Source: Uloborus plumipes
Lineage: Eukaryota > Arthropoda > Arachnida > Araneae > Uloboridae
Reading direction: 5' to 3'
Assembly (NCBI GenBank): GCA_038373865.1
Contig: JAXGGA010002288.1
Coordinates: 1 to 64,000, forward strand
Length of the DNA: 64,000 nt
This document shows, piece after piece, positions 47,500 through 58,360 of this stretch (the first letter of the stretch is position 1; each line of letters starts with the position of its first letter). The notes under the pieces are model-generated. The model was given only the letters and a program-made list of their open reading frames with translations, did no database searches and had not been told where the DNA came from. The position numbers and the translations under genes are program-made.

Positions 47500-48085
47500 T
47501 AACTATATAAATGGCATAATATTTTAGTGGGCAATTCTACGGTAACAGACGCATCAACTGTTGCATAAAACACCCTAAAAAGAAAGAACTTTACGTCTAT
47601 ATAATGCGGTTAAATTTTTAAACATTTTCATAAACAATGTTGAAATAATTATTTTTCGCAGAGACGGCGTATTATCTCATAAGCTACGTCTGTCACAGAG
47701 AAAAACCTTTCATTTAAACATTGTTTCTGGAAGCCTCTTCAAAATTGTGTCACATTATATAGAAATAGAGTGTGTTCTTCATCAAGTTCATACAATGAAG
47801 TAAGAATCCAACATATATTTGAAGTCTTTGATGGATGTTATTTGCAACAAAAGATAAATATATCGAAATGGAATTGGCCAAATATGTTCAGAAATGTTCT
47901 AACTTTTCATATTTCAGTTATAGTTTAAATATTTTATCTGATTTGAATTTAGCAGCATTCCAGACAATCGAGATGAAAAAAAAGCAAATGATCTACAGTC
48001 CTAAAAAGCAGTTTTCATAAAGAACCCTTGGAGGAAAAAAAAGATTTTTTTTCGTTTCTTCTTCTGACTTCTTTTTCTAAATATA

Positions 48086-49206
48086 CAGGGTGGTTATAAA
48101 TTAACAGGAGGTGTTTGGAGCCCTCTAGCTCGCGAACTACTGGGCGAAACATTGCCAAATTTCGTAAGCGTGCATATTAGACCATGGGATTTTGATTTCT
48201 GGAATAAAAAAAATTAGTTTGAAAAATCACCACCAGGGGGAAATTTGGCGCTGTAAAAGTGTATTACACTGAATATCGCGAATTAAACTTAAAAAGATGC
48301 TGTATAAATCAATTTCGCCAAGCAAAAATGATTGTTCTTTGCAAATGAGGTTTAATATGATCGCCGTAGAATTTTCTATTAAAAAAAATCACCACGAACA
48401 AAATAGCTGTCAATTTAACCAAATAGAATGCTATAATTCGCATAAACGCTTTGCGTTTAGAGATCATCTGTATAAAATGACTGACTGGGAGCATTCTCAT
48501 CATTCTGAGCGCAGTTGCCTCTTGATGGCTTTTAACTATGCAGGACCGCGCTTTGTTAGTGAAGCTCTACTATCAGCGTGATGAAAATGCCAATGTTACT
48601 CTTCGAGAATTTCGGCGAGTGAAACAGTTGAGAAAAGGCCCGCTGACCATAACAAATTTAAGAAACATGATTAAGCGGTTTAAAATGACTGGATCTCTAG
48701 CCCAGCAACCAGGCTAGGGGCGCCAGACGGTTAATCAGCTACAAGTTGACGAATTTGCAAATGATATTAGAGAACAATGCTTTGATGCTATCAAAGAAAC
48801 ATTTCTGATATCGCAAGTTTAAAAGATATGATAATTTTAAAAGTTAGAGAAATCCATTCTGATATGTTACGAACTGCCATAGAAAATGTTGTGCATCGTA
48901 TGCAGCTCTTACAACTTTACAATGGCGATCATATCGAACCACATTTATGACAAAAAAAGTCATTTTTGCAAATAAAATGGATGCATATTTTGTCAGTAGC
49001 AATTAATTTTTCGATAATCAGAATAATACACTTTAACAGCGCCAAATTTCCCCCTGGTGGTGATTTTTCAAACTATTTTTTTTTTTATTCCAGAAATCAA
49101 AATCCCATGGTCTAATATGCATTCTCACGAAGTTTGGCAATGTTTCGCAAAGTAGTTCGCGAGCTAGAGGGCTCCAAACACCTCCTGCTAATTTATAACC
49201 ACCCTG
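48086..49206 (+). mobile_element. Mariner-type element with ~190-bp TIRs
   Basis: It begins CAGGGTGGTTATAAATTAAC and ends GCTAATTTATAACCACCCTG, with TA on both sides. The inverted arms extend about 190 bp, through GAGGTGTTTGGAGCCCTCTA and CCACCAGGGGGAAATTTGGC. The centre carries a transposase N-terminal relic (48538-48850). At 1121 bp it is an internally deleted copy. Confidence 0.9.
48538..48850 (+). pseudogene. Mariner-family transposase, DUF4817-type N-terminus
   Basis: From ATG 48538: MQDRALLVKLYYQRDENANV, then TLREFRRVKQLRKGPLT, TNLRNMIKRFKMTGSLAQQP and a TAG at 48715-48717. After this the same frame goes on GRQTVNQLQVDEFANDI. The pattern 'LV.LYYEN..N...TLREFRR....RKGP.....LR.MI.KFE.TGSL...PGRGR' is the DUF4817 helix-turn-helix domain found in arthropod mariner proteins. 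An internal stop and loss of the catalytic domain make it a pseudogene. Confidence 0.85.
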
Positions 49207-50086
49207 TATATTAGTATAACTTCGTTTAAATATTTGTAGCGTTTTTCAAGTATTTGGTTAAGCATAACATGTAAAACTATACCCAATATTGGTCAGTCAT
49301 TCCGTCATATGTTTAAATAGACTTTTTTCAATAGCAAAGAAAACAAAATGTGTTTTTGAACTTAAAGCAGTTTACTAATGATTTTCAAAGCAATGCCTTT
49401 GATTTTTTAAATTATTTAACTATTGTTTCGTTAGTAAGAAGGAATGAATTTTTTCTGGTGTGGAAGGATACTGTGCTATGAAAATTCGAAAAAAAAACCC
49501 TCACGTTTCTGTTTTCCATACTATTTATTTTTCGCAGTAAAAATGGGAACAAAAACTATTTTCATGAGAAAATTCAAGAAGAACCAGAATGTTCTCTTTA
49601 CATTGAAACTAGAAGAAAAAGCAAAAATATCTAGTTTTATGATTTAAATATTTAAATTCATTTTTATTTTATTTTTCATTTTCTGTTAAGTAAAACTTTT
49701 GTCCCCACTTTATATTTCTTGCTTTAAAATTAAGCTCTAAAAACGGCACTGGCAAGCCGACGATTACCACATTAAAGAATGGATGCCAGCCCTTGGAAAA
49801 TGCACTAGGTCTGCAAATGGCGGGAAGCCAACGTATAACTCTGTTAAAAACAGATGCTGTACGTTTTCTGCAAAACATTTTTGTAATTTTCTCGTCGCAA
49901 GCCCGTCTTTTCAAATTTTTGCAAGGGACGGTCGAAGAATTTAAGTTTAATGTAAAGTACATCTAAACTACGCCCACTTAAATGCAAATGCAATAGAACG
50001 TCAAAAGTCTCAATGCACATTTGAAAGCTTTCAACCTAAAATCAGCATTGCTTAAAAAATGAGTGAAGGGTACTTTTTGGTGCCTA

Positions 50087-50545
50087 AAATAGTTAAACGT
50101 CCTGTTTTGAGACAGAAAGTAAATTAATAATCACCTTATGTATGTGTAATGAATGCGTTTCATTTGTGTGTGTGTGTGTGTGTGCATAATTTCACTTAAA
50201 TGGTTTAAAGCTTCTCTACAGCATTTATTTTACTCTACAGCAGTCAGTTGGTGTTAGTAATCTTTGAAACCCTGTTGCCACTCAAAAAAAATACTGTAAA
50301 ATTAGTTCTGGATCTATATGATTTAAAGTCACAAAGATAAACTTAGTACCTTATATCCTCTCAAAAAAGAGTTTTTTTTTAAAGTTGTGAAATGTCCCGT
50401 TTTCCGTAGAATGGCCCGCTTGCACTTTTCCTAAAAATAGTAAAACGTCCCGTTTTGAGAGAAAAATAAATTAATGATCACCTTATGCAAGTGTAATGTG
50501 CTTTATGCATAATTTCACTTAAACGAACTTGCATTGTGGTTTAAA
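50087..50545. repeat. Diverged duplication, ~353-bp offset
   Basis: AAAATAGTTAAACGTCCTGT (50087) and AAAATAGTAAAACGTCCCGT (50440) start copies that share TAATCACCTTATG / TGATCACCTTATG, GTGTAATG and GCATAATTTCACTTAAA. The first copy has a (TG)n expansion at 50167-50185. Confidence 0.8.
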
Positions 50546-51239
50546 AATTCCAAGGTATATATAGGTGCGCTGCAGGGAGCTTTGTTTACACAAATAATCT
50601 CTCGTTAACACTGTTTACAATATAATAAACAGCCCTTTCTAAAAATACCGACAGTAAAAGGTGTGGTTGCATTCATTCAGCGCGTCTCACGACACTCGGG
50701 TGTCAAAGGTCAGTCTGAGCTCTTCAGCTATCCAGGTCACTGGGAAATTAGAGATGGATTTTCCACAGCCAAATCCAAGCACCGAGACAGGGCTGAAGCG
50801 TTAAAGCAGGTAGTTTGTTTACGCTTTTCCTTTGAAATAGCTCGACATTCATTTGGAAGCATACTGGGCGAGAATGGGGGAGGGGTGGTTTTTTGGGTCA
50901 GGATTTGATGTTCCATGGGATGAAGAGTGAAATGGCAAAAATTGAATTCGAAAATAGTTTTTGGCTTTTATTTTTGCCATTTAGTTTCAATGTCAAAAAC
51001 TTAATTTTATCATTAAAGGTAGGGAATTCTTTTGTTGTTAGATATGCTGTGAGTTTTCATGTAGTATAAAAACCTATATTGTCATTTATGTAATTATTCA
51101 GATGATTGGTTACAGTGAAGAAGCTGAATATATAATTTTATTTAAATTATATATATTTCATCAATATTGAACTACAGTTCGGTTGTTGTTAGAATCTCAA
51201 AATAAAATACTTATTTTAACATAGTAAATTGCAGACTAA

Positions 51240-51383
51240 GGGCACTGCTCCACATTGACGTAAAGCAGAAAAATAAAGCAGAAACGTAAAATGGATTACA
51301 TAGGGTTCCTATGGAAAGTACCCGGATTTTCGGTTTCTGCCTTCGATTTCGGTCGCGTTTTACGCTGATGTGGAGCAGGGCCC
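51240..51383. mobile_element. PIF/Harbinger-type MITE, copy 2, TAA TSD
   Basis: GGGCACTGCTCCACATTGAC to GCTGATGTGGAGCAGGGCCC, 144 bp, with TAA at 51237-51239 and 51384-51386. It is the reverse-oriented relative of 24633-24763, sharing AAAATGGATTACATAG and CCGGATTTTCGGTTTC. Confidence 0.92.
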
Positions 51384-51487
51384 TAACTTTTAAAAAATAC
51401 TTTAGCAAAATAGAGTCATCGATTTCAATTAGTTTTGATATTTTTTTCGCATTGTTTTAGTATTTTGCATCCTGAGATGATTCCTAT

Positions 51488-51540
51488 TAGTAGCTCATCA
51501 TGCTAATAATGCAAAGGTCATAGCGTCGATCCTGGGCCAG
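51488..51540 (+). pseudogene. tRNA-Ile(AAT)-like pseudogene
   Basis: TAGTAGCTCATCATGCTAAT and AATGCAAAGGTCATAGCGTC follow the tRNA-Ile plan (TAGCTCA, anticodon loop CTAATAA with AAT, AAGGTCA variable loop, B-box GTCGATCC). Most of the D loop and the acceptor stem are missing. It adjoins the palindromic element at 51546 and may be the head of a SINE. Confidence 0.6.
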
Positions 51541-51545
51541 AAAAT

Positions 51546-52650
51546 TTAGTTTTTTTCGACTGATTAACTTCACTGTTGAAACTACTGGTTCCACAAGGCA
51601 CCTTTGAGGGTGAAACATTGTAGCACCAGCGGCACCCCCTGAAGGGTGACACTCGACTCTCTATGACACCCTAGAAGGTGTCCTTTGGCTCCTTAGGTAG
51701 CCATGGGTCACCCATGGGGTGCCATAAGACACCAATGGTGTGCCATAAGACACCCATGGGTTGCCACAGGGAGCCAATGGCACCTTCAAGGGTGCCTTAG
51801 GGAGTCGACTGGCACCCCTCAGGAGGCGCCGCTGGTACTACAATGTTTCACCCTTAAGGTAGTAGTCTGGTAACTTGGGTTCAAAAAATCGAAATCTTTT
51901 TTTTTTTGCTTAATTTGAAAGTACAATGTCTTGAGAATATACTGTGAAAATTTCAGACAGAAATTCGAAATATTTCGGGAGTTATAACGAGTTTCCTAGA
52001 GCGCCTCGGAGTTTGTTGTTGAACTTTAAACGCGTTTTTCTCTAAACATTGTTTTTCTGGTCGGCCCGGGTCCCAACTTTTTTTCTACTGAACCGATAGC
52101 TTTCAAATTTTAACAGGCTGTTCTACACGCTTATAGTTCTCGTCGGTACTACCGAGAATTCTTTCCCCCCTAACTTTTTATTTTACAACCCTTTCTTTGC
52201 TAAAATAAAAGGATTTTTTTTTTTTTTCAAAGTCCGCCATTTTGTTATTTACCCTTGAAATTTAACTTCAGTAGTTCCGACCAGAATGACATGTCTATAG
52301 ATTAAGAATAATCAAGAATATTTGATTTCAGATAACATCAAGAGCCAAAATCACCCGGGCCACCCACGTGCTTTTTTTTTTTTTTTTTTTCAGGTTCCAA
52401 CTTCGAGTGACAATAATAATAGTAATAAACTATTACATTTGTTCCAATAATTTTTTTTGTATTTTCAATGTGTATATAAAAACACTCTTAATATTCAAGA
52501 TAATTCATGTTTATTTTCGTATAAAAAACTACCCTCCAAAGAAGTCATGAAAATAGGCATAAGTTACCGGACTACTACCTTAAAGGTGCCTTGTGCAACC
52601 TGTAGTTTTAACAGTGTTTTGACTGATTAATCACACATATTATTTTTTAA
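51546..52650. mobile_element. GC-rich palindromic element split by a nested MITE
   Basis: The left arm (about 51546-51640) reads TCGACTGATTAACTTC, CCACAAGGCACCTTTGAGGG and ATTGTAGCACCAGCGGCACC. The right arm is its inverse, GGCGCCGCTGGTACTACAAT then GTTTCACCC (51820-51857), and resumes at 52580 with AAAGGTGCCTTGTGCAACC and GTTTTGACTGATTAATC. Its centre contains CCATGGGTGTC-type short repeats. The interruption 51858-52579 is a separate element. Confidence 0.75.
51858..52579. mobile_element. Nested MITE 'GGTAGTAGTCYGGTAACTT', TTAA (or TA) TSD
   Basis: Ends GGTAGTAGTCTGGTAACTT and AAGTTACCGGACTACTACC are inverted repeats with TTAA on both sides (51854-51857, 52580-52583). Removing the insert and one TTAA restores the right arm of the host palindrome. 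TTAA would suggest piggyBac-type movement; a TA target with an extra A/T in the TIR is equally possible. The interior contains T-runs and no transposase. Confidence 0.85.
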
Positions 52651-53210
52651 GGGCGTTTTTGTGGTTTTATCCTAAATTCCTAAACGCTTCAACAAACTTC
52701 ATAAGTAAAGCATCCGTTTAAAGTTTTGCACTGCTGATAATTCATTTTTATCTTCGTATAAAAAACTACCCTCCAAAGAAGTCATGAAAATAGGCATAAG
52801 TTACCGGACTACTACCTTAAAGGTGCCTTGTGCAACCTGTAGTTTTAACAGTGTTTTGACTGATTAATCACACATATTATTTTTTAAGGGCGTTTTTGTG
52901 GTTTTATCCTAAATTCCTAAACGCTTCAACAAACTTCATAAGTAAAGCATCCGTTTAAAGTTTTGCACTGCTGATAATTCATTTTTATTTTCGTATAAAA
53001 AACTACCCTCCAAAGAAGTCATGAAAATAGGCATAAGTTACCGGACTACTACCTTAAAGGTGCCTTGTGCAACCTGTAGTTTTAACAGTGTTTTGACTGA
53101 TTAATCACACATATTATTTTTTAAGGGCGTTTTTGTGGTTTTATCCTAAATTCCTAAACGCTTCAACAAACTTCATAAGTAAAGCATCCGTTTAAAGTTT
53201 TGCACTGCTG
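52499..53210. repeat. 237-bp tandem array across a nested-MITE junction
   Basis: CGTATAAAAAACTACCC occurs at 52518, 52755 and 52992, so three units of 237 bp fill 52499-53210, followed by a T run to about 53235. Each unit contains the last ~80 bp of the nested MITE, its TTAA, the right arm of the older palindrome and about 100 bp of flank. Units are almost identical (for example one TCTTCG/TTTTCG change), so the amplification is recent. Confidence 0.95.
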
Positions 53211-54993
53211 TTTTTTTTTTTTTTTTTTTTTTTTTCCCCGCTGCTATTGGCAAACAATAGACGAACAAATCACATTTCGGGTTATAAAATATCTATATGA
53301 TTCGGGTTAAGATATATTTTGATTCCATATATATTTTGAGAATATTTCTACAGTAAAGAGTTGTTCTTCAGCTCTCCACCAAATGAGGTCGCACTTTGAA
53401 AAATTTATTCGTATTCTCTTAACTGTGACAGTTTAAGACAAGGGGAAGAGAATTAATTTCAAGAAGTGTGACATCACATACTTTTTTAAAGAATCCGTTT
53501 ATAAAAAATTGCGAGATATGTGACAATATTGGAGTGATTTCTCTCCCTTTGTGACAAAAGGGGAGGAATGTCGAAATTATTGAAACAAAAGTGATATCAT
53601 TTATTGACAGTTTTTCAACATCACTCTTGTGTTTGAACTGTGTAATGAATGATAAACAACTTTATTTCTTTAAAACAATTATATTATCCCCCCCCCCAAT
53701 ATTAACTTAAAGAAACGACGGCAGTAAAATCATATATTCATGTCAACAACTAAAGCGTCTTAAATGATATTGATATCATCAAGTGTGCTCCGACTGATCT
53801 TTTAGCTAAAGGGTCATGACACACACAGAAGCAGCATCAAAACTTCCTCAATAGGTGAATCCTTCATCCACGTTTAACATAATTGAACAGAATCCATAAC
53901 GATGAGTAATTGGCACCTCTTAAAACATTTTTATTTTTACGATTTCGATAAACTTCCTGAAAGAAAATAAAACCCCTCTGGCTGTAATAATTTGACCTGG
54001 CGGCGTCTGGCAAAAAAAGGGGGGCAATCTCAGTTTGTTTATGGTCTCGCGTTACTTTCCCTCTCACACGAAGATTTTTTTTTTTCACTTTTTATGTGAA
54101 CTTCCTCCTTAGTTCGGGTCATGCAGATGAGCTTCATTCACTTTCTGATCGAACTGAGAAAGGAAGATTTTATTGCCACTGGCTGGAGTTATTTTCCTTC
54201 ATCGATCTTGGAAGAAGACTTTCTTCCTGTTAATTAAATGTATGCTAATGCCATCCATTACACACAGACAGTAAAAAGCTTTTTGTGTTGCTGTGTAAAG
54301 TTTTCATCGGCAGACAGGACGTGGGACTAGGGGCTGGGGCAATCCGATGGGAGGACTCAGTAGATCATTGTGACTTTTCAAATTTTTTTTACATCCTTTT
54401 ACGTAGTAAAGGAAGTATTGTGATCACGAAAAAAATTTCACTCAAATTTCGGTCTAAATTTTGACTTTGCTCACCCCCGAATGAATGTCGCGTAGTTTTT
54501 TCGACCTGTCAGCACGTGCATATGTACCTAACAACATACAAACAGCCGAAAAATCAATTTCGACCACCCCCGAGTAAATTACGACGAGTTTTCTCGTGAC
54601 GTCTGTGTGTACGTATGTGCGGATGTATGTCGCATAACTCAAAAACTATATGCCGTAGAAACTTCTAGCTTGGTATGTAGGCTCTGAGGGGGGTCTAGTT
54701 GTGCACCTCCCCTTGTGATTGCATTCGAATGTTCCCAAGGGGTCTTTTACACCTTTTTTGGGGTAAATCAATGTTAATTTCAATACAGACTCAAGTGATA
54801 TGAATTGGCGCTACCACTAGGCGACATGTCGCCAAGCTTTTGGTCACCAAGTGTTTGACGCCAACTTGGCGACATATCGCCAAGTATTTGGCGAAATTTG
54901 GCGTAATTTGGCGAAAAAATTATTTTTTGAATTTGGGTTCAACTTGGCGCTATTGGCGATATTTTGCGAAAAATTCACTGAATGATATTAAAA

Positions 54994-56390
54994 GAGTGTA
55001 TGTATATATACTTGTTCTCTATACAAATCCACAGTTTGCGTCAGATTTTCATCAAACTTGACACAGAGGTTCCTTGATGCCCTAGAATTCTCATAGGCGG
55101 GGTCTTAAAATTTTAAAAAATCTAAAAAGCTCAAATTCAAGTTTTTTTTGTCAAAAAATGACACTTCTATAGGAATCTAGCCTGTTATTAGGCCTATTTT
55201 TTTAATCGACATGAGCCTTTAGGTTACAAATTGATAAAATTTATGGTATTTAAATATTAGCATTTTCCAACAAAGATTAAAATTAAAACAATGAATTTTC
55301 ATTTCAAGGCTCACCTATTTCATTTTAGCATGAAATAAGTCAAAAACAATTATAATTCATGTTCTCATTTAGCACAAAATATGTATGATACAGAAAATTT
55401 TTTTCTTAGGCAGGGATTCAAGTGAAACAGCACTGCGATCGCTTCGAATGCAATCGCTACTGGAAGTGAATTACATTATCATCAGCTAAACTTGGCACTG
55501 ACGTTACTACGAGCGGAGCCAATAAGAGCTCACAAGCATTCGGCCATCTCCTCTTATTCGCCAAGTAGGCTGTGACGTTTTATCTAGCTCGTTTTTCATA
55601 GGCAAACGTCACGATGAACGTTCTAATGTAATTCATTTCCAGTATCAAGAAACGTTCTAATGTAATTCATTTCCAGTAGCGATTGCAGTTTGCGATAGCC
55701 TGTTTCACTTGAATCCCTGCCTTATCCTCCTATCAGAGGAATTATGTAAAAACATGGATTAAAAGCCATGCCAGCTAAAAGCGAAACATTAACATGTTTC
55801 GCTTTTAGCTGGTGCTATTTTTCTGTGAACTTTCTGTGATAATTAAGTTCTTTTGGGAGTTTGTACCTAGAACTTTTTGTACAACCATGTGGACTGAATT
55901 TAACCAAATAAGAGGTATGTTGCAATAATAAAATGGCCTTTAAAATCAGAAAATGGCCTTTCTAGGCTATATTTGTAATCGACATGAACCTTTAAGCATA
56001 CAACTTGATAAAATTACGGATATTTATTTCTAATTTTTGCGAGCTTTTTTTAGTCCTCCTATTAGTGGAATTATGCAAAAATGTGGATTAAAAACATCAT
56101 ACTTTTTCGCTTTTACTTGATGCTATTTTTTTTGTGAACTTTCCGTGAATCCTGAGTCAATTAGGTACTCCGGAGTGGATTTGAGGTCTCCCTGTTTCTC
56201 CCATCACGGACAGCTCTATGTTGCCTGCTCGAGAGTAGGTTCACCCAAAAATTTATTTATTCTTGCGCTTGAAGGTGAAACTAAGAACGTTGTTTATAAA
56301 CAAGTTTTGCGTTAAAGTTTTATTAGAATTTTTTGAGAAGCTAAAGTTTTATATTAATACGTACCCGGGCAACGCCGGGTTTTAAGCTAG
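54994..56390 (+). mobile_element. Helitron 1 (carries a nested MITE)
   Basis: The 5' part (55000-55340) matches the minus-strand Helitron 42490-42921: CATCAAACTTGACACAGAGG, TTCCTTGATGCCCTAGAATT and CCAACAAAGATTAAAA. The 3' end is a textbook hairpin CCCGGGCAACGCCGGG followed by TTTTAAG and CTAG (56387-56390), then T. The MITE of 55409-55721 and a 20-bp-stem hairpin (55771-55814, GCCAGCTAAAAGCGAAACAT) lie inside. No Rep/helicase frame is seen; it is non-autonomous. Confidence 0.85.
55409..55721. mobile_element. MITE 'AGGCAGGGATTCAAGTG', copy 2
   Basis: GGCAGGGATTCAAGTGAAAC to TTTCACTTGAATCCCTGCC, next to TTA/TA, in the opposite orientation to 25118-25422. A short internal duplication of AACGTTCTAATGTAATTCAT (near 55618 and 55654) is specific to this copy. 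Confidence 0.85.
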
Positions 56391-57984
56391 TACTATTATA
56401 AATGCGAAAGTTTGGATGTTTGGATGTTTGTTCCTCTTTCACGCAAAAACTACTGAACGGATTTTAATGAAATTTTTACCATAATGTGGCTTATGCATCA
56501 GAATAACATATAGGCTATAATTTATAACGATATTCGAAAAAGTTCGATTGGTAGCGCTTTTTCATTCCAATTTAAGGTACATTTTTCGCATAAATCCGCG
56601 AAGGCTTCTAGGAAACTAATTCAGTATTTAGTGCCATCATCTCAACTCTCTGTCGATAGGTAGAATCGCGTGTATCATTTCCGCTTTTCGCATTAAATTT
56701 TCGCATTAAATGTTCAAGGCTTTTCTCAAGTCAAATCAAAAAGTAATTTTTTTCCAGCTTCATGGGTAATATAAAGGCTTTTACATAGACATTGGAAACG
56801 AATGCGCGCCAGCAGGCAAACGAGCTTTTACTATGGTTTGTATTTTAAAACATTTTGTAGTCTCAGTTGTAAGTAGAATATTTATCATTAAGACAATGTG
56901 TTTTCTATTGTGCTTTGAAACGTGCAAATATTATTTTGTAGAATAAATTGTACTCCTTTATTAGTAGATTGTTCACTGCATCAATTATTTTCTTGAGTTT
57001 TGTAAATATGTGTTTTAGAGTATCGGTAACGTAATCGCTTGAAGAGATTGGCAACTGGATTAGGTTCATTATTTTCCAATTTGATGAAGCTTTAAATACA
57101 ACTTAACGGTATTTCTTAAATATTTTTGCGTTGATTGGTCATTTTCTCTGGGTACTTACAATAGGGCAGTTTCTTAGTATCCGACTGAACTGAAATTTTG
57201 CCAAATTTGCTGCAAGATTTCAATAACTGAGATTCTCCTCGATTTTTTCAACTGACGCCAGTTTTTGTGCCAAAGACTACGTAATAATACTTTACTTTTT
57301 ACACGACATAACCAAAATAAAACAATTATTATCTGATATTTATCGACTGGCGGCAAAATCTCAATCATCGATATATTACTCCCACATTTGAAAAGTTGGA
57401 GTATTATATTGATGATTGAGATTTTGCCGCAGTCGATAAATATCAGATAATAATTGTTTTATTTTGGTTATGTCGTGTAAAACGTAAAGTATTATTACGT
57501 ATTTTTTTTCTTTTGTTTTCCCATTCCGTATGTATCCATTAAAAACCTTTTTAAAATTATGTCAAAAAGTATAGTAATCCACATACTAAATTAATAAAAC
57601 CCTTAAACAAGACTAAAATTACCATTAATTTGCATTTTTGCATAAATAATTGCTAAATGTTCCCTATTAATTTCGAAATCATTTAGGATAAAAACTTTTA
57701 ACGTCATTTTATGGTCAGCAATAGTATCTCAACATTTGATTTCCATTTCTCTGTGACAAAAATTAGTGACATAATAATACTTAATGTATTTTCATAAAAG
57801 TAAGGAGGGGAGCAAAATTATCCTAGGTATCCCAAAACAGTTACGCAAAAATTTGGCGACATTTTAAAAATTGTCAAAGCGGTGTGTTTTGAGTTCTTTC
57901 AGTTCAGGGAAAAAAAACAAAGGTTGAGTATATAAATTGTTTCTCAATATTACTGACCCAGGCAACGCCGGGTATTTTTGCTAG
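56391..57984 (+). mobile_element. Helitron 2, abutting Helitron 1 head to tail
   Basis: It starts TACTATTATAAATGCGAAAG directly after the CTAG of Helitron 1 and shares its first ~350 bp with the copies at 2822-3203 and 1830-2321. It ends CCCAGGCAACGCCGGG, TATTTTTG and CTAG (57981-57984) before T. A ~104-bp-arm inverted repeat (57279-57500) is nested inside. No coding frame is seen; it is non-autonomous. Confidence 0.85.
57279..57500. repeat. Large hairpin inside Helitron 2
   Basis: Arms begin ACGTAATAATACTTTAC and end GTAAAGTATTATTACGT; they match inward through CACGACATAACCAAAATAAA and GGCAAAATCTCAATCAT to ACTCC/GGAGT around a loop of about 15 bp. They differ at few sites. It may be a nested MITE with T/A flanks. 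Confidence 0.85.
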
Positions 57985-58169
57985 TCAGCAATATTTAGAA
58001 AATTAACCATTGTAAAATATTTTTTGCATTGTTTTGTGGCAGATTAGGGGAGTGAATATTTGAATTGTTACCTTGCTCACTCCAAGCACTTTTTTTAACA
58101 CTTAAGGCAACTACTAAGAAATTTAGACGTAAAAGGAAGTAGAGTGGGGTCCATACCAGATTATTTCTG

Positions 58170-58360
58170 GCAAATTTTGTCTCACGATTCGACATGTTTA
58201 GAAATAGCATTGAAGTTTTTCGCATTTTTGAATGTCCTGTCATTAGATGTGTGGATGGTCATATTTTATTATTCGGTAAAATTTGAAGCTTCATTTGACA
58301 AACTGAGAGCTTCCCCCCTCCTACAAACTTCAATTTGGTGTACCTTAGAGCAGCTATGTA
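58170..58360. repeat. Old dispersed repeat, copy 1
   Basis: ATTCGGTAAAATTTGAAGCT ... CTGAGAGCTTCCC ... AACTTCAATTTGGTGTACC parallels ATTCTGTAAAATTCGGAATG ... TTGAGAATTTCCCGCTTCC ... AATTCAAGTTCGATGCACC at about 60175-60262. Both are diverged relatives; no terminal repeats were recognised. Confidence 0.5.

Larger units (their letters stand above)
54390..58162. mobile_element. TACTTCC-family element, copy interrupted by Helitrons
   Basis: ACATCCTTTTACGTAGTAAA ... GGAAGTATTGTGATCACG on the left and ACGTAAAAGGAAGTAGAGTG ... CATACCAGATT on the right align with 30042-30797. The left part runs to AATGATATTAAAA (54993), the right part resumes at 57985 with TCAGCAATATTTAGAAAAT. The 2991 bp between is foreign to the family. 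Confidence 0.8.
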
